A stretch of 64,000 nt of DNA from Peribacillus saganii (GCF_003429095.1 NZ_QVTE01000008.1:273625-337624); one strand, 5' to 3'. Counted from the first letter of the stretch, positions 35,674-45,016 are shown. Program-made: numbers and translations. Notes: a model not told the origin generated them from the sequence alone.

Positions 35674-36885
35674 TCATTTGCGGCTTCTAGCCGCATACAA
35701 AATAATATAAATCACCAGGAAACCAATGGTAATGAGCGGACCAGCGTTAGTTGCGGCATGGTATAAAGTTGTTTCCCAGCCGGCGTCCTGCCCGGCGGAC
35801 ACAGGATATGAATTAGATGGACGTCCGAACATATGCATTCCTTCATAAACAGGGTTCCAAAGGACGAAAGTGATGAATCCTGCTAAGAAACCGTGTGCAA
35901 TACGGGCAAAGAAGAACGGATAAAACCTGATGTCCGTTTCGGAAAGGATGCTGGCAACTTGGGCTTGTACGCTGAAGCCGCAAAATGCGAGAATAAAGGA
36001 GGTAATAATGGCCTGCTGCATCAGTGTTGCTTCCTGTACTCCACTCGTCATTTGAGAACCGAGTGTTATCTCAAACATGCCAGAAATTAGCGGAATACTC
36101 AGAACATCGGGGAAACCCAGAAGAACAAGGACGTACTCCACACCTTTTGCCAGGAGGCCTGTAATCTTCATATGATATAAAAGCTTATTAATCACTGAAA
36201 AAAGAATGATGAATCCCCCGATCATCAGCAGCGTCTGAATGGAAGAAAGGACAGCGTCACCAAGCAGTTTGCCAAGCGGGCGTTTTTCTTTAATCCGGGT
36301 CCGATGAAGCTCTCTTAGCGCTTGTTTAATTGAAAGAGTGGAGCGTTTAGGCTTTTTCTCCAGGTTCTCTTTTTTTCCATGAAATCGCATCAGCAGACCA
36401 ACGCAGAAATTCCCTAAGTAGTGTGATGACGCAAGAATTATGCCAAGGTTTGGATTATAAAAGAAACCAATTGATACAGCTCCAAAAATAAATAGCGGAT
36501 TTGATGAATTAGTAAAGGAAACAAGTCTTTCTGCTTCTATTCTGGTCAGCTGTTTTTCCTGTCTAAGCCTTGCCGTAAGCTTTGCCCCGGACGGATAGCC
36601 AGATGCCATTCCCATTGCCCAGACAAATCCCCCAACACCAGGCACCTTAAAGAGCGGCCTCATTAAAGGTTCAAGCAGTACCCCTATAAATTTGACGACG
36701 CCAAAACCAATCAGCATTTCTGACATAATAAAAAACGGAAGAAGGGAAGGAAAAACGATTTCCCACCACATATTTAGGCCTCTTATCGAAGCCTCGAAGG
36801 ATTCCTGAGGAAAGGTTATCAGCCCTCCTGCCATGATGGTTACAGATAGCGCCAAAAAAATGGTTTTTATTCTAGACTTATACAC
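35674..36885 (-). CDS. ylbJ: Sporulation integral membrane protein YlbJ
   Basis: A 403-residue polytopic protein of the YlbJ/nucleoside-recognition (gate) family, required for spore cortex formation and resistance in B. subtilis. About nine helices; two related halves can be seen, the first around LPFFIMSEMLIGFG and MGMASGYPSGAKL, the second around ILAFCGFSVQAQVAS. An in-frame ATG at 36921 lies upstream, but GGAGGAGG is spaced for GTG 36885. It is transcribed against coaD and ylbK, as in B. subtilis. Confidence 0.92.
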   Translation of the reverse strand: MYKSRIKTIFLALSVTIMAGGLITFPQESFEASIRGLNMWWEIVFPSLLPFFIMSEMLIGFGVVKFIGVLLEPLMRPLFKVPGVGGFVWAMGMASGYPSGAKLTARLRQEKQLTRIEAERLVSFTNSSNPLFIFGAVSIGFFYNPNLGIILASSHYLGNFCVGLLMRFHGKKENLEKKPKRSTLSIKQALRELHRTRIKEKRPLGKLLGDAVLSSIQTLLMIGGFIILFSVINKLLYHMKITGLLAKGVEYVLVLLGFPDVLSIPLISGMFEITLGSQMTSGVQEATLMQQAIITSFILAFCGFSVQAQVASILSETDIRFYPFFFARIAHGFLAGFITFVLWNPVYEGMHMFGRPSNSYPVSAGQDAGWETTLYHAATNAGPLITIGFLVIYIILYAARSRK

Positions 36886-37098
36886 CTTTAAAGGCCTCCT
36901 CCAAGGGGTTGTTAAATCCATATATTCAAGAGGTTCACTCTTGTGAACCCGGGAAAATGGTAACCAGAATTCGTATCCAATGTTTTTTGATTATAAAATG
37001 GTAAAAAGATAAGGACACGCTATTCTTGTCCTGCTATACACAATATACTCATAGGAAAGACATTTAGACCATAAGTTTGAAAAGGAGTAACATCATAA

Positions 37099-37264
37099 AC
37101 GCGCAAGCGCCCTGTTATTGGAAGGACGGGTAACGTTCGCCACGTCCTCACAAAGCTGTCGCTTTGTTTGGTGCGATCTATCGCTGCCGAAGCATTCCTT
37201 GTCCTGTGGCGACGTCGGTACTAGTACGCCGTGCGCGTCGGGGTTGGGCGCTGGAGCCAGACAT
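37099..37264 (-). repeat. Full-length copy of the dispersed intergenic repeat (about 166 bp)
   Basis: Read on the minus strand: GTCTGGCTCCAGCGCCCAAC, CACAGGACAAGGAATGCTTC, GGCAGCGATAGATCGCACC, AAACAAAGCGACAGCTTTGT, GAGGACGTGGCG, CGTCCTTCC and CAGGGCGCTTGCGC. All blocks recur at 63781-63918 and 59760-60038. Its ends are complementary (AGCGCC with GGCGCT) and it has an inner stem around AAAGCGACAGCTTT. It lies in the ylbK promoter region. The remaining gap (36922-37098 and 37265-37320) has no gene. Confidence 0.85.
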
Positions 37265-37320
37265 CAGTACATGTTAAATATGTTTTATTTTCTTATATTT
37301 CAAAAAAGGGAGGAATCCTT

Positions 37321-38118
37321 TTGTCACAGCCGAAAATAGGATTGGCATTAGGGTCGGGAGGAGCCAGGGGCTTTGCCCACCTTGGTGTCATCAAAATTTT
37401 AAAACAGGAAGGGATTCCGATCGATTTCATTGCCGGCAGCAGTATGGGGGCATTGGTTGCTGCCTTTTATGCTGCAGGATCCGATATTGATCGGCTATAC
37501 AAGCTGTCGAAATTATTTAAACGAAAGTATTATCTCGATTTAACCGTTCCCAAGATGGGCTTTGTGGCCGGGAAGAGGATTAAAGAACTAATTCACATGT
37601 TTACTCACGGAAAAATGATAGAAGAACTGGATATACCGATTGCCATCGTTGCCACTGATATAAAATCTGGAGACAAGGTCATTTTTCGGACCGGTCCTAT
37701 TGCAGAAGCTGTCAGGGCAAGCATATCAATACCAGGTATCTTTGTTCCGGAAAAAATAAATAACCGTCTGCTGGTTGACGGCGGAGTTGTCGATAGAATA
37801 CCTGTTTCAGTTGTAAAGGATATGGGAGCCGATATTGTGATTGCAGTTGATGTCGCTCATGTTAAACAGGATGTGGAAATCACATCAATCTATGATGTGA
37901 TTATGCAGAGTCTAGATATATTGCAAATGGAGCTGGTGGAATTCAGAAAGGTAGCTTCTGATATAATGATCCGTCCCCGCGTAGAAAAGTACAGTTCTCG
38001 GGCGTTTACAAATATTGAGGAAATGATTACTATTGGAGAAGAAGAAGCTAGACAAAATATCGATGCTATCTTTGAATGCATAGATACCTGGAAGGAGAAG
38101 CACTGTGAAGAGACGTAA
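37321..38118 (+). CDS. ylbK: Patatin-like phospholipase family protein YlbK
   Basis: A 265-residue patatin-type serine hydrolase. The oxyanion loop GSGGARG lies near residue 11, nucleophile elbow GSSMG holds S41, and the partner aspartate is in LLVDGG near 155, so the catalytic dyad is complete. Substrate is likely a phospholipid or acyl ester but is unknown. GGGAGGA precedes TTG 37321; the longer in-frame upstream start would run into the repeat element and is rejected. Its end overlaps ylbL by 14 bases. Confidence 0.92.
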   Translation: MSQPKIGLALGSGGARGFAHLGVIKILKQEGIPIDFIAGSSMGALVAAFYAAGSDIDRLYKLSKLFKRKYYLDLTVPKMGFVAGKRIKELIHMFTHGKMIEELDIPIAIVATDIKSGDKVIFRTGPIAEAVRASISIPGIFVPEKINNRLLVDGGVVDRIPVSVVKDMGADIVIAVDVAHVKQDVEITSIYDVIMQSLDILQMELVEFRKVASDIMIRPRVEKYSSRAFTNIEEMITIGEEEARQNIDAIFECIDTWKEKHCEET

Positions 38119-39130
38119 TTCATATACCCGCTCTTTCCTCCTGGCATTGCTGCTCATAGCAGGCAGTTCGTTTATTTACCTGCCATATTATGTTTCAAAG
38201 CCAGGCATGGCAAAGGAATTGGAGCCCATCGTTGAGGTGGAGGGCGGAGATGATGCAAAAGGCAGCTTTATGCTGACAACAGTGAGAATGGGAAAAGCTA
38301 ATATCTATTCCTATGCAGCTGCCAAGTTTAATAAATACCATGAAATATATCCTGAGAAATATATTAGAGCCGAAAATGAAACAGACGAGGAGTACAATAT
38401 CAGGCAGCTTCACTTGATGGAGGGCTCAAAAATAAATGCGATTAAGACAGCTTATCAAGAGGCTGGCAAAAAGTATATAATCAAGTACCAAGGCGTCTTC
38501 GTTAGCGGTGTAATAGAAGATATGCCTGCTGAGGGAAAACTGAAACCGGGAGACCGTATTACTGCTGCTGATGGGATTGCCTTTAAATCGTCTGATGAGT
38601 TTACAAGCCATGTAAGCAATAAGAAAATTGGTGACACTGTTTCGCTGACGATCAAACGTGATGGCAAAAAGAAGACGATTAAGCTGAAAGTTCAGCCCTT
38701 TAAACAGGATGCTTCCCGGGTGGGTGTTGGAATCTCACTGGTTGATGATAAATCGATAACCACGGAACCTGAGGTAGAGGTTAAGACAGACCAGATTGGA
38801 GGCCCTTCCGCCGGTTTAATGTTCTCGCTTGAAATATATAATCAGCTGACCGAGGGAGATTTAACTAAGGGATATGGGATCGCGGGAACAGGCACGATGG
38901 AAGAAGGCGAAAAAGTTGGGCCGATCGGCGGTATCCAGCAAAAGATCGTTGCGGCTGATAAGGCCGGAGCTGAAATATTCCTTGCTCCCAATGAGGGAGG
39001 CAAATCTGACTCCAATTACAGGGAAGCACTAATCGCGGCTAAGGATATAAAAACAGAAATGAAAATTGTTCCTATTGATACCTTCAGTGAGGCAGTTGAG
39101 TATCTCGAAGGATTAAAATCAAAAAAATAG
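38105..39130 (+). CDS. ylbL: Membrane-anchored PDZ-Lon-type serine protease YlbL
   Basis: A 341-residue protein with an N-terminal anchor (LLALLLIAGSSFIYLPYYV), a PDZ domain (about 125-205, including GVIEDMPAEGKLKPGDRI) and a C-terminal Lon-type protease domain with catalytic S235 in GGPSAGLMF and K280 in GIQQKIV. In B. subtilis YlbL degrades the checkpoint cell division inhibitor YneA. Starts at GTG 38105 inside ylbK, with GGAGAAG ahead. Confidence 0.94.
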   Translation: MKRRNSYTRSFLLALLLIAGSSFIYLPYYVSKPGMAKELEPIVEVEGGDDAKGSFMLTTVRMGKANIYSYAAAKFNKYHEIYPEKYIRAENETDEEYNIRQLHLMEGSKINAIKTAYQEAGKKYIIKYQGVFVSGVIEDMPAEGKLKPGDRITAADGIAFKSSDEFTSHVSNKKIGDTVSLTIKRDGKKKTIKLKVQPFKQDASRVGVGISLVDDKSITTEPEVEVKTDQIGGPSAGLMFSLEIYNQLTEGDLTKGYGIAGTGTMEEGEKVGPIGGIQQKIVAADKAGAEIFLAPNEGGKSDSNYREALIAAKDIKTEMKIVPIDTFSEAVEYLEGLKSKK

Positions 39131-39183
39131 ACTGGCCACTTTTTAGCAGAGATGAGAGCTTTATCTCGCATTAAATAGTAAGG

Positions 39184-39219
39184 AAAAACCTTGTCAGTAT
39201 AAAATGACAAGGTTTTTTG
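39184..39219. terminator. Terminator of ylbKL
   Basis: AAAAACCTTGTCA pairs perfectly with TGACAAGGTTTTT around an 8-base loop; able to act in both directions. CCTTG group, almost identical in stem to that at 4831. Confidence 0.87.
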
Positions 39220-39257
39220 CTCTTGAAAAAATAGTAGCGCTAAAAAATAAGAAATAA

Positions 39258-39395
39258 ATTCCGTGATAGAATTTTATTCCGTGAAACCGAGATGTGATCC
39301 GTGATAAAAAATGTTAATCCATGAAAACGAAAAATTATTCAGCGAAACAATTGTAACTCAGCACAAAACGAACATGTTAATTCGGTGAACGAAAA
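39258..39395. repeat. Degenerate 20-bp tandem repeat, about seven units
   Basis: Unit starts at 39258, 39276, 39296, 39316, 39337, 39356 and 39380. Cores are ATTCCGTGATA, ATTCCGTGAAA, GATCCGTGATA, AATCCATGAAA, ATTCAGCGAAA, ACTCAGCACAA and ATTCGGTGAA, each followed by an A/T-rich tail. The period is close to two helical turns. It fills the space between the convergent ylbL and tmcAL genes and encodes nothing visible. Confidence 0.7.
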
Positions 39396-39436
39396 TTTCT
39401 GATCAGCATTTAATCAGCTTTTCAAGCTGCGAAATC

Positions 39437-40651
39437 TCATTCTTCTATCACTACTGGCGGGAGGAATTCCCTTTTTGTATACCCAGCCTGATCTTCAGGA
39501 CGAAGGCAAAGGGAGTGTACAGCACCAGCGCGTATATCAAGCTCAATAGAATTTCCTTTTAGTGAGCCAACTTTAGAAATAAGCGGCAGATCCAGCTTTT
39601 TTTTTATATGCTGAAGGTAGCTTCTCCCTCTGTTATTTATTCCTAGCAGCCGAATATATTCTGGCCCGGAATTTCCTGAACACATTTCTTCTTTTTTTGT
39701 ATTGGTCAGGATATGAACGCATATTCGCTGAATTCTTGTCCAAGTATATCGCTTCGTTTTCACCCTTTCCATAAAGCCCTGAAAGGAAGTACTTGCAGCT
39801 GCAAATTCCTTTAGCCGATATTCTATTCCTTCTTCGACCTCATAAATTTTCTGCAATTCACTGACTGCAGCAGTCAGGATCCTGTATTTTAACAATGGCC
39901 AGTATAACTCCCAATAATGAAAAGTCCGATACTGGATAAAATAATGGGCAAGGATCTCTTTTGTTGATGCTGGTACATATTTTTCAATATCAGCTATGTT
40001 GCTTTTCTCTGTCAGAAGCCCTTTTCGGATTCCGGTTGCGCTGGCAATCGGGTTTTCGGTCAGTGCAATGTCATGGTAACCTGCCTGGGTCCTTTTAATG
40101 GTAAGCGGGCTAATTGGATACTCACGGGAAAGTGCTGCAGATACGTACTGATATCCAAGTATATTGTTTGGCTGGGACAGATCCAGCAACCCGGAAGAGG
40201 GAGACATGTCTTTAAACGCTAGGGCGTTTGCTTTTGGGAAGCTGTTTCCCATATCCATATAAAGCCTTAGTTTTTCATTAAAAACATCGCTTTTGCTTTC
40301 TAGAAAATGGTATGTATCGATGAATGGTTCTATTGAACCTTGTTCACTTCCAAAACAAAAAGCTTTACATCTTAAAGCCTGCAGGATTGCTACCGCCCCT
40401 TCGGCAAATATTTCTGCTTTCTGGGTAGCGAATTTGTACGGAAGTTCGACGACAAGGTCCACTCCTGCATTAAGTGCCATTTCAGTCCTTGCCCATTTAC
40501 TGATAAGGGCGGGTTCTCCCCGCTGTAAAAAAGGGCCGCTCATGACAGCTGCCACTATATCGGCATTGGCTGCCTCCCTGCTTTTTCGGACATGGTAGGC
40601 ATGGCCGTTATGAAATGGATTATACTCAACAATGACACCTATAGCATTCAT
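39437..40651 (-). CDS. tmcAL: tRNA(Met) cytidine acetate ligase TmcAL (YlbM)
   Basis: TmcAL uses ATP and acetate to make N4-acetylcytidine at the wobble base of elongator tRNA-Met. The 404-residue protein begins GVIVEYNPFHNGHAYH, the nucleotidyltransferase HxGH-type motif of the family. Two successive ATG codons exist; GAGGTG is too close to the first (40654) and well placed for the second (40651). Formerly ylbM. Divergent from ylbN. Confidence 0.93.
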   Translation of the reverse strand: MNAIGVIVEYNPFHNGHAYHVRKSREAANADIVAAVMSGPFLQRGEPALISKWARTEMALNAGVDLVVELPYKFATQKAEIFAEGAVAILQALRCKAFCFGSEQGSIEPFIDTYHFLESKSDVFNEKLRLYMDMGNSFPKANALAFKDMSPSSGLLDLSQPNNILGYQYVSAALSREYPISPLTIKRTQAGYHDIALTENPIASATGIRKGLLTEKSNIADIEKYVPASTKEILAHYFIQYRTFHYWELYWPLLKYRILTAAVSELQKIYEVEEGIEYRLKEFAAASTSFQGFMERVKTKRYTWTRIQRICVHILTNTKKEEMCSGNSGPEYIRLLGINNRGRSYLQHIKKKLDLPLISKVGSLKGNSIELDIRAGAVHSLCLRPEDQAGYTKREFLPPVVIEE

Positions 40652-40844
40652 CATAGCACCTCAATCAAACAATTTGTCTTTTATCAAGATAATGGTACAA
40701 TAATACCTATTGTCAATCTGCTTGCGGGATACATGTTTAAAAGTCACAAACAAGTGTTAAAAGATAATAGGACGCAGCAAACTACACTTTTCTGGCCGAT
40801 TGTTAACCGTAATTTCTACTATATTATAGTGTAAAGAAAAAATA

Positions 40845-40873
40845 TTGACAAACGTTGGAATGACAGCTATAAT
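40845..40873 (+). promoter_or_regulatory. Perfect consensus sigma-A promoter of ylbN-rpmF
   Basis: TTGACA at 40845-40850 and TATAAT at 40868-40873 with a 17-base spacer match the vegetative consensus at all twelve positions. Transcription would start near 40880, leaving a leader of about 20 bases, appropriate for a strongly expressed ribosomal protein operon. Confidence 0.9.
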
Positions 40874-40900
40874 TACTTTTGTTGCCTTGGGGTGATTTAT

Positions 40901-41419
40901 TTGAAATGGACAATTAGTCAACTTCAAAAATACCGGGATAAAGAAATGAAAATTGATGAAACGGTAGATGTAAGCGAACTGAAGTCTTCTGATAAGCATA
41001 TTCGCGATGTCTCGCCGATACGAGTAACCGGAAGGGCTGATATAAGCTCATCCAAAATTACCTTTCATCTAACACTTTCTGGCGAATTCATTTTACCATG
41101 TTCCCGGACACTGGTAGATGTGCATTATCCAATTGATATTGACACGACAGAAACCTTTCTGCTAAAAGCAGGTGAGTATGATCTTAATGAAGATGATACC
41201 ACAGTCGTAAAAGGAGACGTTGTAGATCTGTTGCCGGTGATTAAAGAGCATTTGCTGCTTGAAATTCCGATGCAGGTTTTTTGTGAGGACAGCAATGCCG
41301 AAGGTGCCGCGCCTCAGTCAGGGAAAGATTGGTCAGTTGTTTCTGAAGAAGAAAACAAACAGAAAATCGATCCCCGTCTATCGCAGCTTGCGAACTTTTT
41401 TGACAATAAGGAATCTTAA
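40901..41419 (+). CDS. ylbN: DUF177/YceD family protein YlbN
   Basis: A 172-residue DUF177 protein. This family is almost always encoded next to rpmF (L32) and is linked to 23S rRNA processing or ribosome assembly in plants and bacteria. Conserved features include the DVSPIRVTG and [19 protein letters not shown] strands and the C-terminal [15 protein letters not shown] 40901 is chosen because GGGGTG is properly spaced; the earlier GTG at 40892 overlaps that site. Confidence 0.9.
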   Translation: MKWTISQLQKYRDKEMKIDETVDVSELKSSDKHIRDVSPIRVTGRADISSSKITFHLTLSGEFILPCSRTLVDVHYPIDIDTTETFLLKAGEYDLNEDDTTVVKGDVVDLLPVIKEHLLLEIPMQVFCEDSNAEGAAPQSGKDWSVVSEEENKQKIDPRLSQLANFFDNKES

Positions 41420-41478
41420 ATGGAAACAAGAAGAATGGATTCATAGCTTCTTACTCATTTTTTAAGGAGGTGGGAATA

Positions 41479-41652
41479 ATGGCTGTACCTTTTAGAAGAA
41501 CGTCCAAAACTGTAAAAAGAAAGCGTCGTACACACTTCAAGCTTCAAGTTCCAGGTATGGTAGCATGCCCAAATTGCGGTGAAATGAAACTTGCACACCG
41601 TATTTGCAAAGAATGTGGAACATACAAAGGAAAAGAAGTTGTGAACAAGTAA
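41479..41652 (+). CDS. rpmF: Ribosomal protein L32
   Basis: A 57-residue basic protein with the L32 N-terminus [18 protein letters not shown] and a zinc site of four cysteines in two knuckles (CPNC and CKEC), so this is the zinc-binding C+ paralogue. AAGGAGGTG precedes ATG 41479. It is co-transcribed with ylbN from the consensus promoter at 40845 and ends in a strong terminator. Confidence 0.97.
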   Translation: MAVPFRRTSKTVKRKRRTHFKLQVPGMVACPNCGEMKLAHRICKECGTYKGKEVVNK

Positions 41653-41670
41653 TTTCTTTTCAGTATGTCA

Positions 41671-41700
41671 GGCACAGAGGAAATCTCTGTGCTTTTTTTG
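41671..41700 (+). terminator. Terminator of ylbN-rpmF
   Basis: GCACAGAG pairs with CTCTGTGC around GAAAT, followed by seven T. Confidence 0.92.
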
Positions 41701-41811
41701 TGCTTGAAATTTGGACTATTAACGACTGTTCAATCAGCTGGGAAGGAAAAAGGCATCCCCTTCAAGAATAAAATAAACAAATACATTTTATTAGACAAAG
41801 GGTGCATAATT

Positions 41812-42582
41812 TTGAACAATGCCATTGTGTTATCAAGAGAGATTCAAGGATGCTTAATTGCGGAGATAAATAGGCCGGAAAAGAAGAATGCCGTTAATTA
41901 CGATGTCATGGAGGGACTCATTCATGCCCTGGACGTTGCTGAAGCTGATCCTGAAATAAAGATGATTGTTATAACTGGCCATGGGTCCGCTTTTTGTTCA
42001 GGAGGTGACCTTGGTGAATTTCATTCATTGCAAACAAAAAAGCAAGCATATGCCATGCTGTCTAAAATGGGAGCGATCGTCTATCGATTGTCCGTATTTC
42101 CCAAGCCTACTTTCGCTTTTATAAATGGTGCAGCAGTTGGGGGAGGATGTGAGATTGCGGCTGCATGTGACTTTAGAATAGCAAAAGAGGGGGCGAAGAT
42201 CGGATTCATTCAAGGAACACAGGGAATCACTACAGGCTGGGGAGGAGCTTCCATATTATTTGAAAAATTACCTTACCAGCATGCTTTAAGACTTCTTTTA
42301 AGCGCTGAAATTATTCCTGCAGTTGAGGCTGCGCGCTATAGTTTTATCGATGAAATTCTTGAAGATGGGATTGGCGGGAGTTGGAAGAATAGAGTGCAAA
42401 GTATTCTTAATAAAGAAGCGGATGTGATAAAAGCCTATAAGACTCTTCTAGTGAATAAATGGATTTCGGGCGGGCTCCATGAGCGGATTGAAATGGAAAT
42501 TCAGGAATGTGCCAGGCTGTGGGAGTCCGAGGCTCATCTGCAGGCGGTCGAAAGGTTTGTTACTCGCACTAAGAATATATAA
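41812..42582 (+). CDS. Enoyl-CoA hydratase/isomerase family protein
   Basis: A 256-residue crotonase-fold protein. The oxyanion-hole segments are present: SAFCSGGDLGEF near residue 62 and INGAAVGGGCEIAAACDFRI near 104. The usual hydratase glutamates are not both evident (GTQGITTGWGG in place of the typical second acid loop), so the reaction could be hydration, isomerisation or decarboxylation. The frame is open to 41665, but only TTG 41812 has a ribosome binding site (AAAGGGTG), and the upstream part overlaps the rpmF terminator. Located between rpmF and gerR as in many bacilli. Confidence 0.85.
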   Translation: MNNAIVLSREIQGCLIAEINRPEKKNAVNYDVMEGLIHALDVAEADPEIKMIVITGHGSAFCSGGDLGEFHSLQTKKQAYAMLSKMGAIVYRLSVFPKPTFAFINGAAVGGGCEIAAACDFRIAKEGAKIGFIQGTQGITTGWGGASILFEKLPYQHALRLLLSAEIIPAVEAARYSFIDEILEDGIGGSWKNRVQSILNKEADVIKAYKTLLVNKWISGGLHERIEMEIQECARLWESEAHLQAVERFVTRTKNI

Positions 42583-42659
42583 TTTTTTTATATCTTTTTT
42601 CTTCTATCTTATCTAGCAAGTGCATAAATTGAATTAAACACTTGCTGGGAGGGAATTAG

Positions 42660-43250
42660 ATGTCAATTGCAAGACAAGACGCTTGGACACAAGACGAGGA
42701 TTTATTATTGGCAGAAATAGTTTTACGGCATATCAGGGATGGGAGCACTCAGCTGAAAGCGTTCGAGGAGACTGGGCGGCAGTTATCCCGTACAGCAGCT
42801 GCATGCGGATTCAGGTGGAATTCATATGTAAGGAAGCAATTTATTTCCGGGATAGAGCTTGCAAAAAAACAGCGCAAGGAGTTAAAGAAGCAGAAGCCTG
42901 CCCAGCCGCAAGACGAAGACTTACACGTCCAGATGGATATAGAGGTGCCTGTTCAGGTTCTGGAAGAATACAATAAGGATAAAGGGGCGGAGGGAATCAA
43001 CATTAAAGATATAATTGATTACCTTATTAACCTGGATCAGCAATCAAATACTAGCAGTGAACAAGAAAATCGCTACATTCTGGAAATTGAAGCTTTAGAG
43101 CGCGAAAATGTGAAACTGAAACATGAAATTCAGGTACTTGAAGGCCAGCTAGTTTCAGTGAAGGAAAATTATTATAACCTTCTCAAAATCATGGATCGGG
43201 CTAGAAATATATTTGGCCACGAAGAAAAAAACCAAAAAGTAAAATTGTAA
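42660..43250 (+). CDS. gerR: RsfA/GerR-family sporulation transcription regulator (YlbO)
   Basis: A 196-residue protein with an N-terminal Myb-like helical DNA-binding domain ([31 protein letters not shown]), a linker, and a C-terminal coiled coil ([20 protein letters not shown]). GerR (YlbO) tunes sigma-E-dependent mother-cell transcription during spore formation; RsfA (YwfN) is its prespore paralogue. Position after rpmF favours the gerR/ylbO orthologue. GGGAGGG precedes the ATG. No sigma-E promoter could be assigned with confidence. Confidence 0.85.
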   Translation: MSIARQDAWTQDEDLLLAEIVLRHIRDGSTQLKAFEETGRQLSRTAAACGFRWNSYVRKQFISGIELAKKQRKELKKQKPAQPQDEDLHVQMDIEVPVQVLEEYNKDKGAEGINIKDIIDYLINLDQQSNTSSEQENRYILEIEALERENVKLKHEIQVLEGQLVSVKENYYNLLKIMDRARNIFGHEEKNQKVKL

Positions 43251-43275
43251 TTGTAAACATATATATTTTAAAAGG

Positions 43276-43323
43276 AAAAAGGTGTGAACTTGGATCTGTT
43301 GAACCAAACTCACACCTTTTTTT
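43276..43323 (+). terminator. Terminator of gerR
   Basis: AAAAAGGTGTGA pairs with TCACACCTTTTT; TTGG and CCAA extend the stem inward. T run follows. Confidence 0.88.
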
Positions 43324-43454
43324 GGTGGAAATAAATTTTAATATCTTTTTTTTTGGAAAAATGGTTCTGCATCGTCGATTGCGTCATGCTGGATCAGAAA
43401 TAGATTCCTTACAGGTTATTGATTTTATCTGTGAACACAAATGCTGAAGAAGGA

Positions 43455-43919
43455 TTATATTACAATGCCATCAGGATGCCAAAGGAAAGGGTTTTCTCCA
43501 AGGTCACGTTCCATGTCGTATTCCACTGGAGTAAAGCCCATCGCCTTCCAGAAATCATGTGACTGTACCCTCGGGTTTGTTTTGATTGGAAGTCCGAAGC
43601 CTTTTGCGAAATCTACCAATGCATTACCGTATCCTTTACGCTGGAAATTTGGTAGAACCTCCAGCTTCCAAAGTTCAAGGTATTCCTGCTGAGGGTCAAA
43701 ATAACGGTCAAATTTTGCTCCTCTTTGGTAGAGGCTCATCCTCGCAACAAGCATTTCGCCAAAATAAATTCCGTAAAATGGGGACTCACTGTCATTTTCA
43801 ATGATATTTTCTTCTAAATCATCGAGCATAGAAAGCTCTTGAATCCCGTATTCTTTGAATTTCTTGAATTCTTCTAATGTTTTATAATTCACAAGCAATC
43901 TTTCTACCTTGTAGTCCAT
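43455..43919 (-). CDS. ylbP: GNAT N-acetyltransferase YlbP
   Basis: A 154-residue GNAT protein. The acetyl-CoA site is clear in LWKLEVLPNFQRKGYGNALV (Q-R-K-G-Y-G loop, near residue 95), followed by SHDFWKAMGFTPVEYD. The substrate is unknown. AAAGGGAG is spaced for ATG 43919; the in-frame TTG at 43940 falls in front of it. Convergent with gerR and divergent from panE, as in B. subtilis ylbP. Confidence 0.9.
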   Translation of the reverse strand: MDYKVERLLVNYKTLEEFKKFKEYGIQELSMLDDLEENIIENDSESPFYGIYFGEMLVARMSLYQRGAKFDRYFDPQQEYLELWKLEVLPNFQRKGYGNALVDFAKGFGLPIKTNPRVQSHDFWKAMGFTPVEYDMERDLGENPFLWHPDGIVI

Positions 43920-44131
43920 GTCATTTCTCTCCCTTTTCAACCGTGATTAACTGTACCTTAATGAAAGAAAACGCTTTATATTTATTATATATTAAACCAT
44001 CAAAAAATTCCGCAAAAAAGAGTGCAGAAGGAGATCATCCTCATGCTGAATAAGTTTTTAAGAAGACTTATAGCTTTCATTAGGATATTTTTGCTAAAAT
44101 ATTGTACAACGACAAACGCACGGGGGTTCGT

Positions 44132-45016
44132 ATGAATATTGGCATTGTGGGCGGGGGAGCTATCGGCTTACTTTTTGCCTTTTATTTAAGTGAGCGGCAT
44201 TCCATCACTGTATACACAAACCGAAGTGAACAGGCAGAAGTCATTAAGGACAAAGGAGTTCGAATGATCCGCGGGGAAACGACATTGCTCAGGAAGATGA
44301 AAGCAAAACCTGCCACTGATGGAATCAGTGATGAAGATCTTCTTATTATTACGGTGAAGCAATATCACCTTCCTTCCATCCTGCCGGCATTGTATCATTT
44401 CAAAGGAAATTTGCTATTTGTTCAGAATGGAATGTCACATATTGATCAGGTCAAACTCCTTCCTGCCAAAGAAATCATTTTTGGAGTAGTAGAACATGGG
44501 GCCTTGATACATAATCAAAATACTGTTGAACATTCTGGAATCGGAGTTACGAAACTAGCTTCGCTAAAGAATCCAGGCCGTGATCTCTTAGCTGATGATA
44601 TTCCCTTCTTTTCCTTTCAAATTGAACCGGATTACTACAATATGCTGCTGAAAAAGCTGGTTGTAAATGCCGTCATCAATCCGTTGACCGCCTTACTGAG
44701 GGTGGAAAATGGCTATCTGGTTAAACATGACCAATTTTATAATGCCTTTTTGCTCTTGTTTAACGAAATTGCAGAAGTACTTGAGCTTTCTGATAGGGAA
44801 GGCATGCAAAGACATGTGGAAGATATCTGCAGGACAACTTCAAAAAATAGGTCATCCATGTTAAAAGACATTGAAAAAGGGAGACAGACAGAAATAGATG
44901 CGATCTTAGGATTTGTTCTATCTCAGGCAAAAGAAAAGTCTAAAAATGCCAAAATAGCAGCTATGTTGTACATGCTGATAAAAGGTAAGGAACAGCAAGG
45001 GGAGGAAAGTTTGTGA
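44132..45016 (+). CDS. panE: 2-dehydropantoate 2-reductase (ketopantoate reductase)
   Basis: PanE reduces ketopantoate to pantoate with NADPH in pantothenate synthesis. The 294-residue protein opens with the dinucleotide loop GIVGGGAIGLLFAF, carries the catalytic lysine segment MLLKKLVVNAVINPLTALL near residue 175 and the late RSSMLKDIEKGRQTEIDAIL motif typical of the family. CGGGGG precedes ATG 44132. Corresponds to ylbQ of B. subtilis. Overlaps the next gene by four bases. Confidence 0.94.
   Translation: MNIGIVGGGAIGLLFAFYLSERHSITVYTNRSEQAEVIKDKGVRMIRGETTLLRKMKAKPATDGISDEDLLIITVKQYHLPSILPALYHFKGNLLFVQNGMSHIDQVKLLPAKEIIFGVVEHGALIHNQNTVEHSGIGVTKLASLKNPGRDLLADDIPFFSFQIEPDYYNMLLKKLVVNAVINPLTALLRVENGYLVKHDQFYNAFLLLFNEIAEVLELSDREGMQRHVEDICRTTSKNRSSMLKDIEKGRQTEIDAILGFVLSQAKEKSKNAKIAAMLYMLIKGKEQQGEESL

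Noticed and set aside
39258..39395. Considered as a CRISPR array
   Set aside because: Units are degenerate, only about 20 bases long with no distinct spacers, and no cas genes are present.
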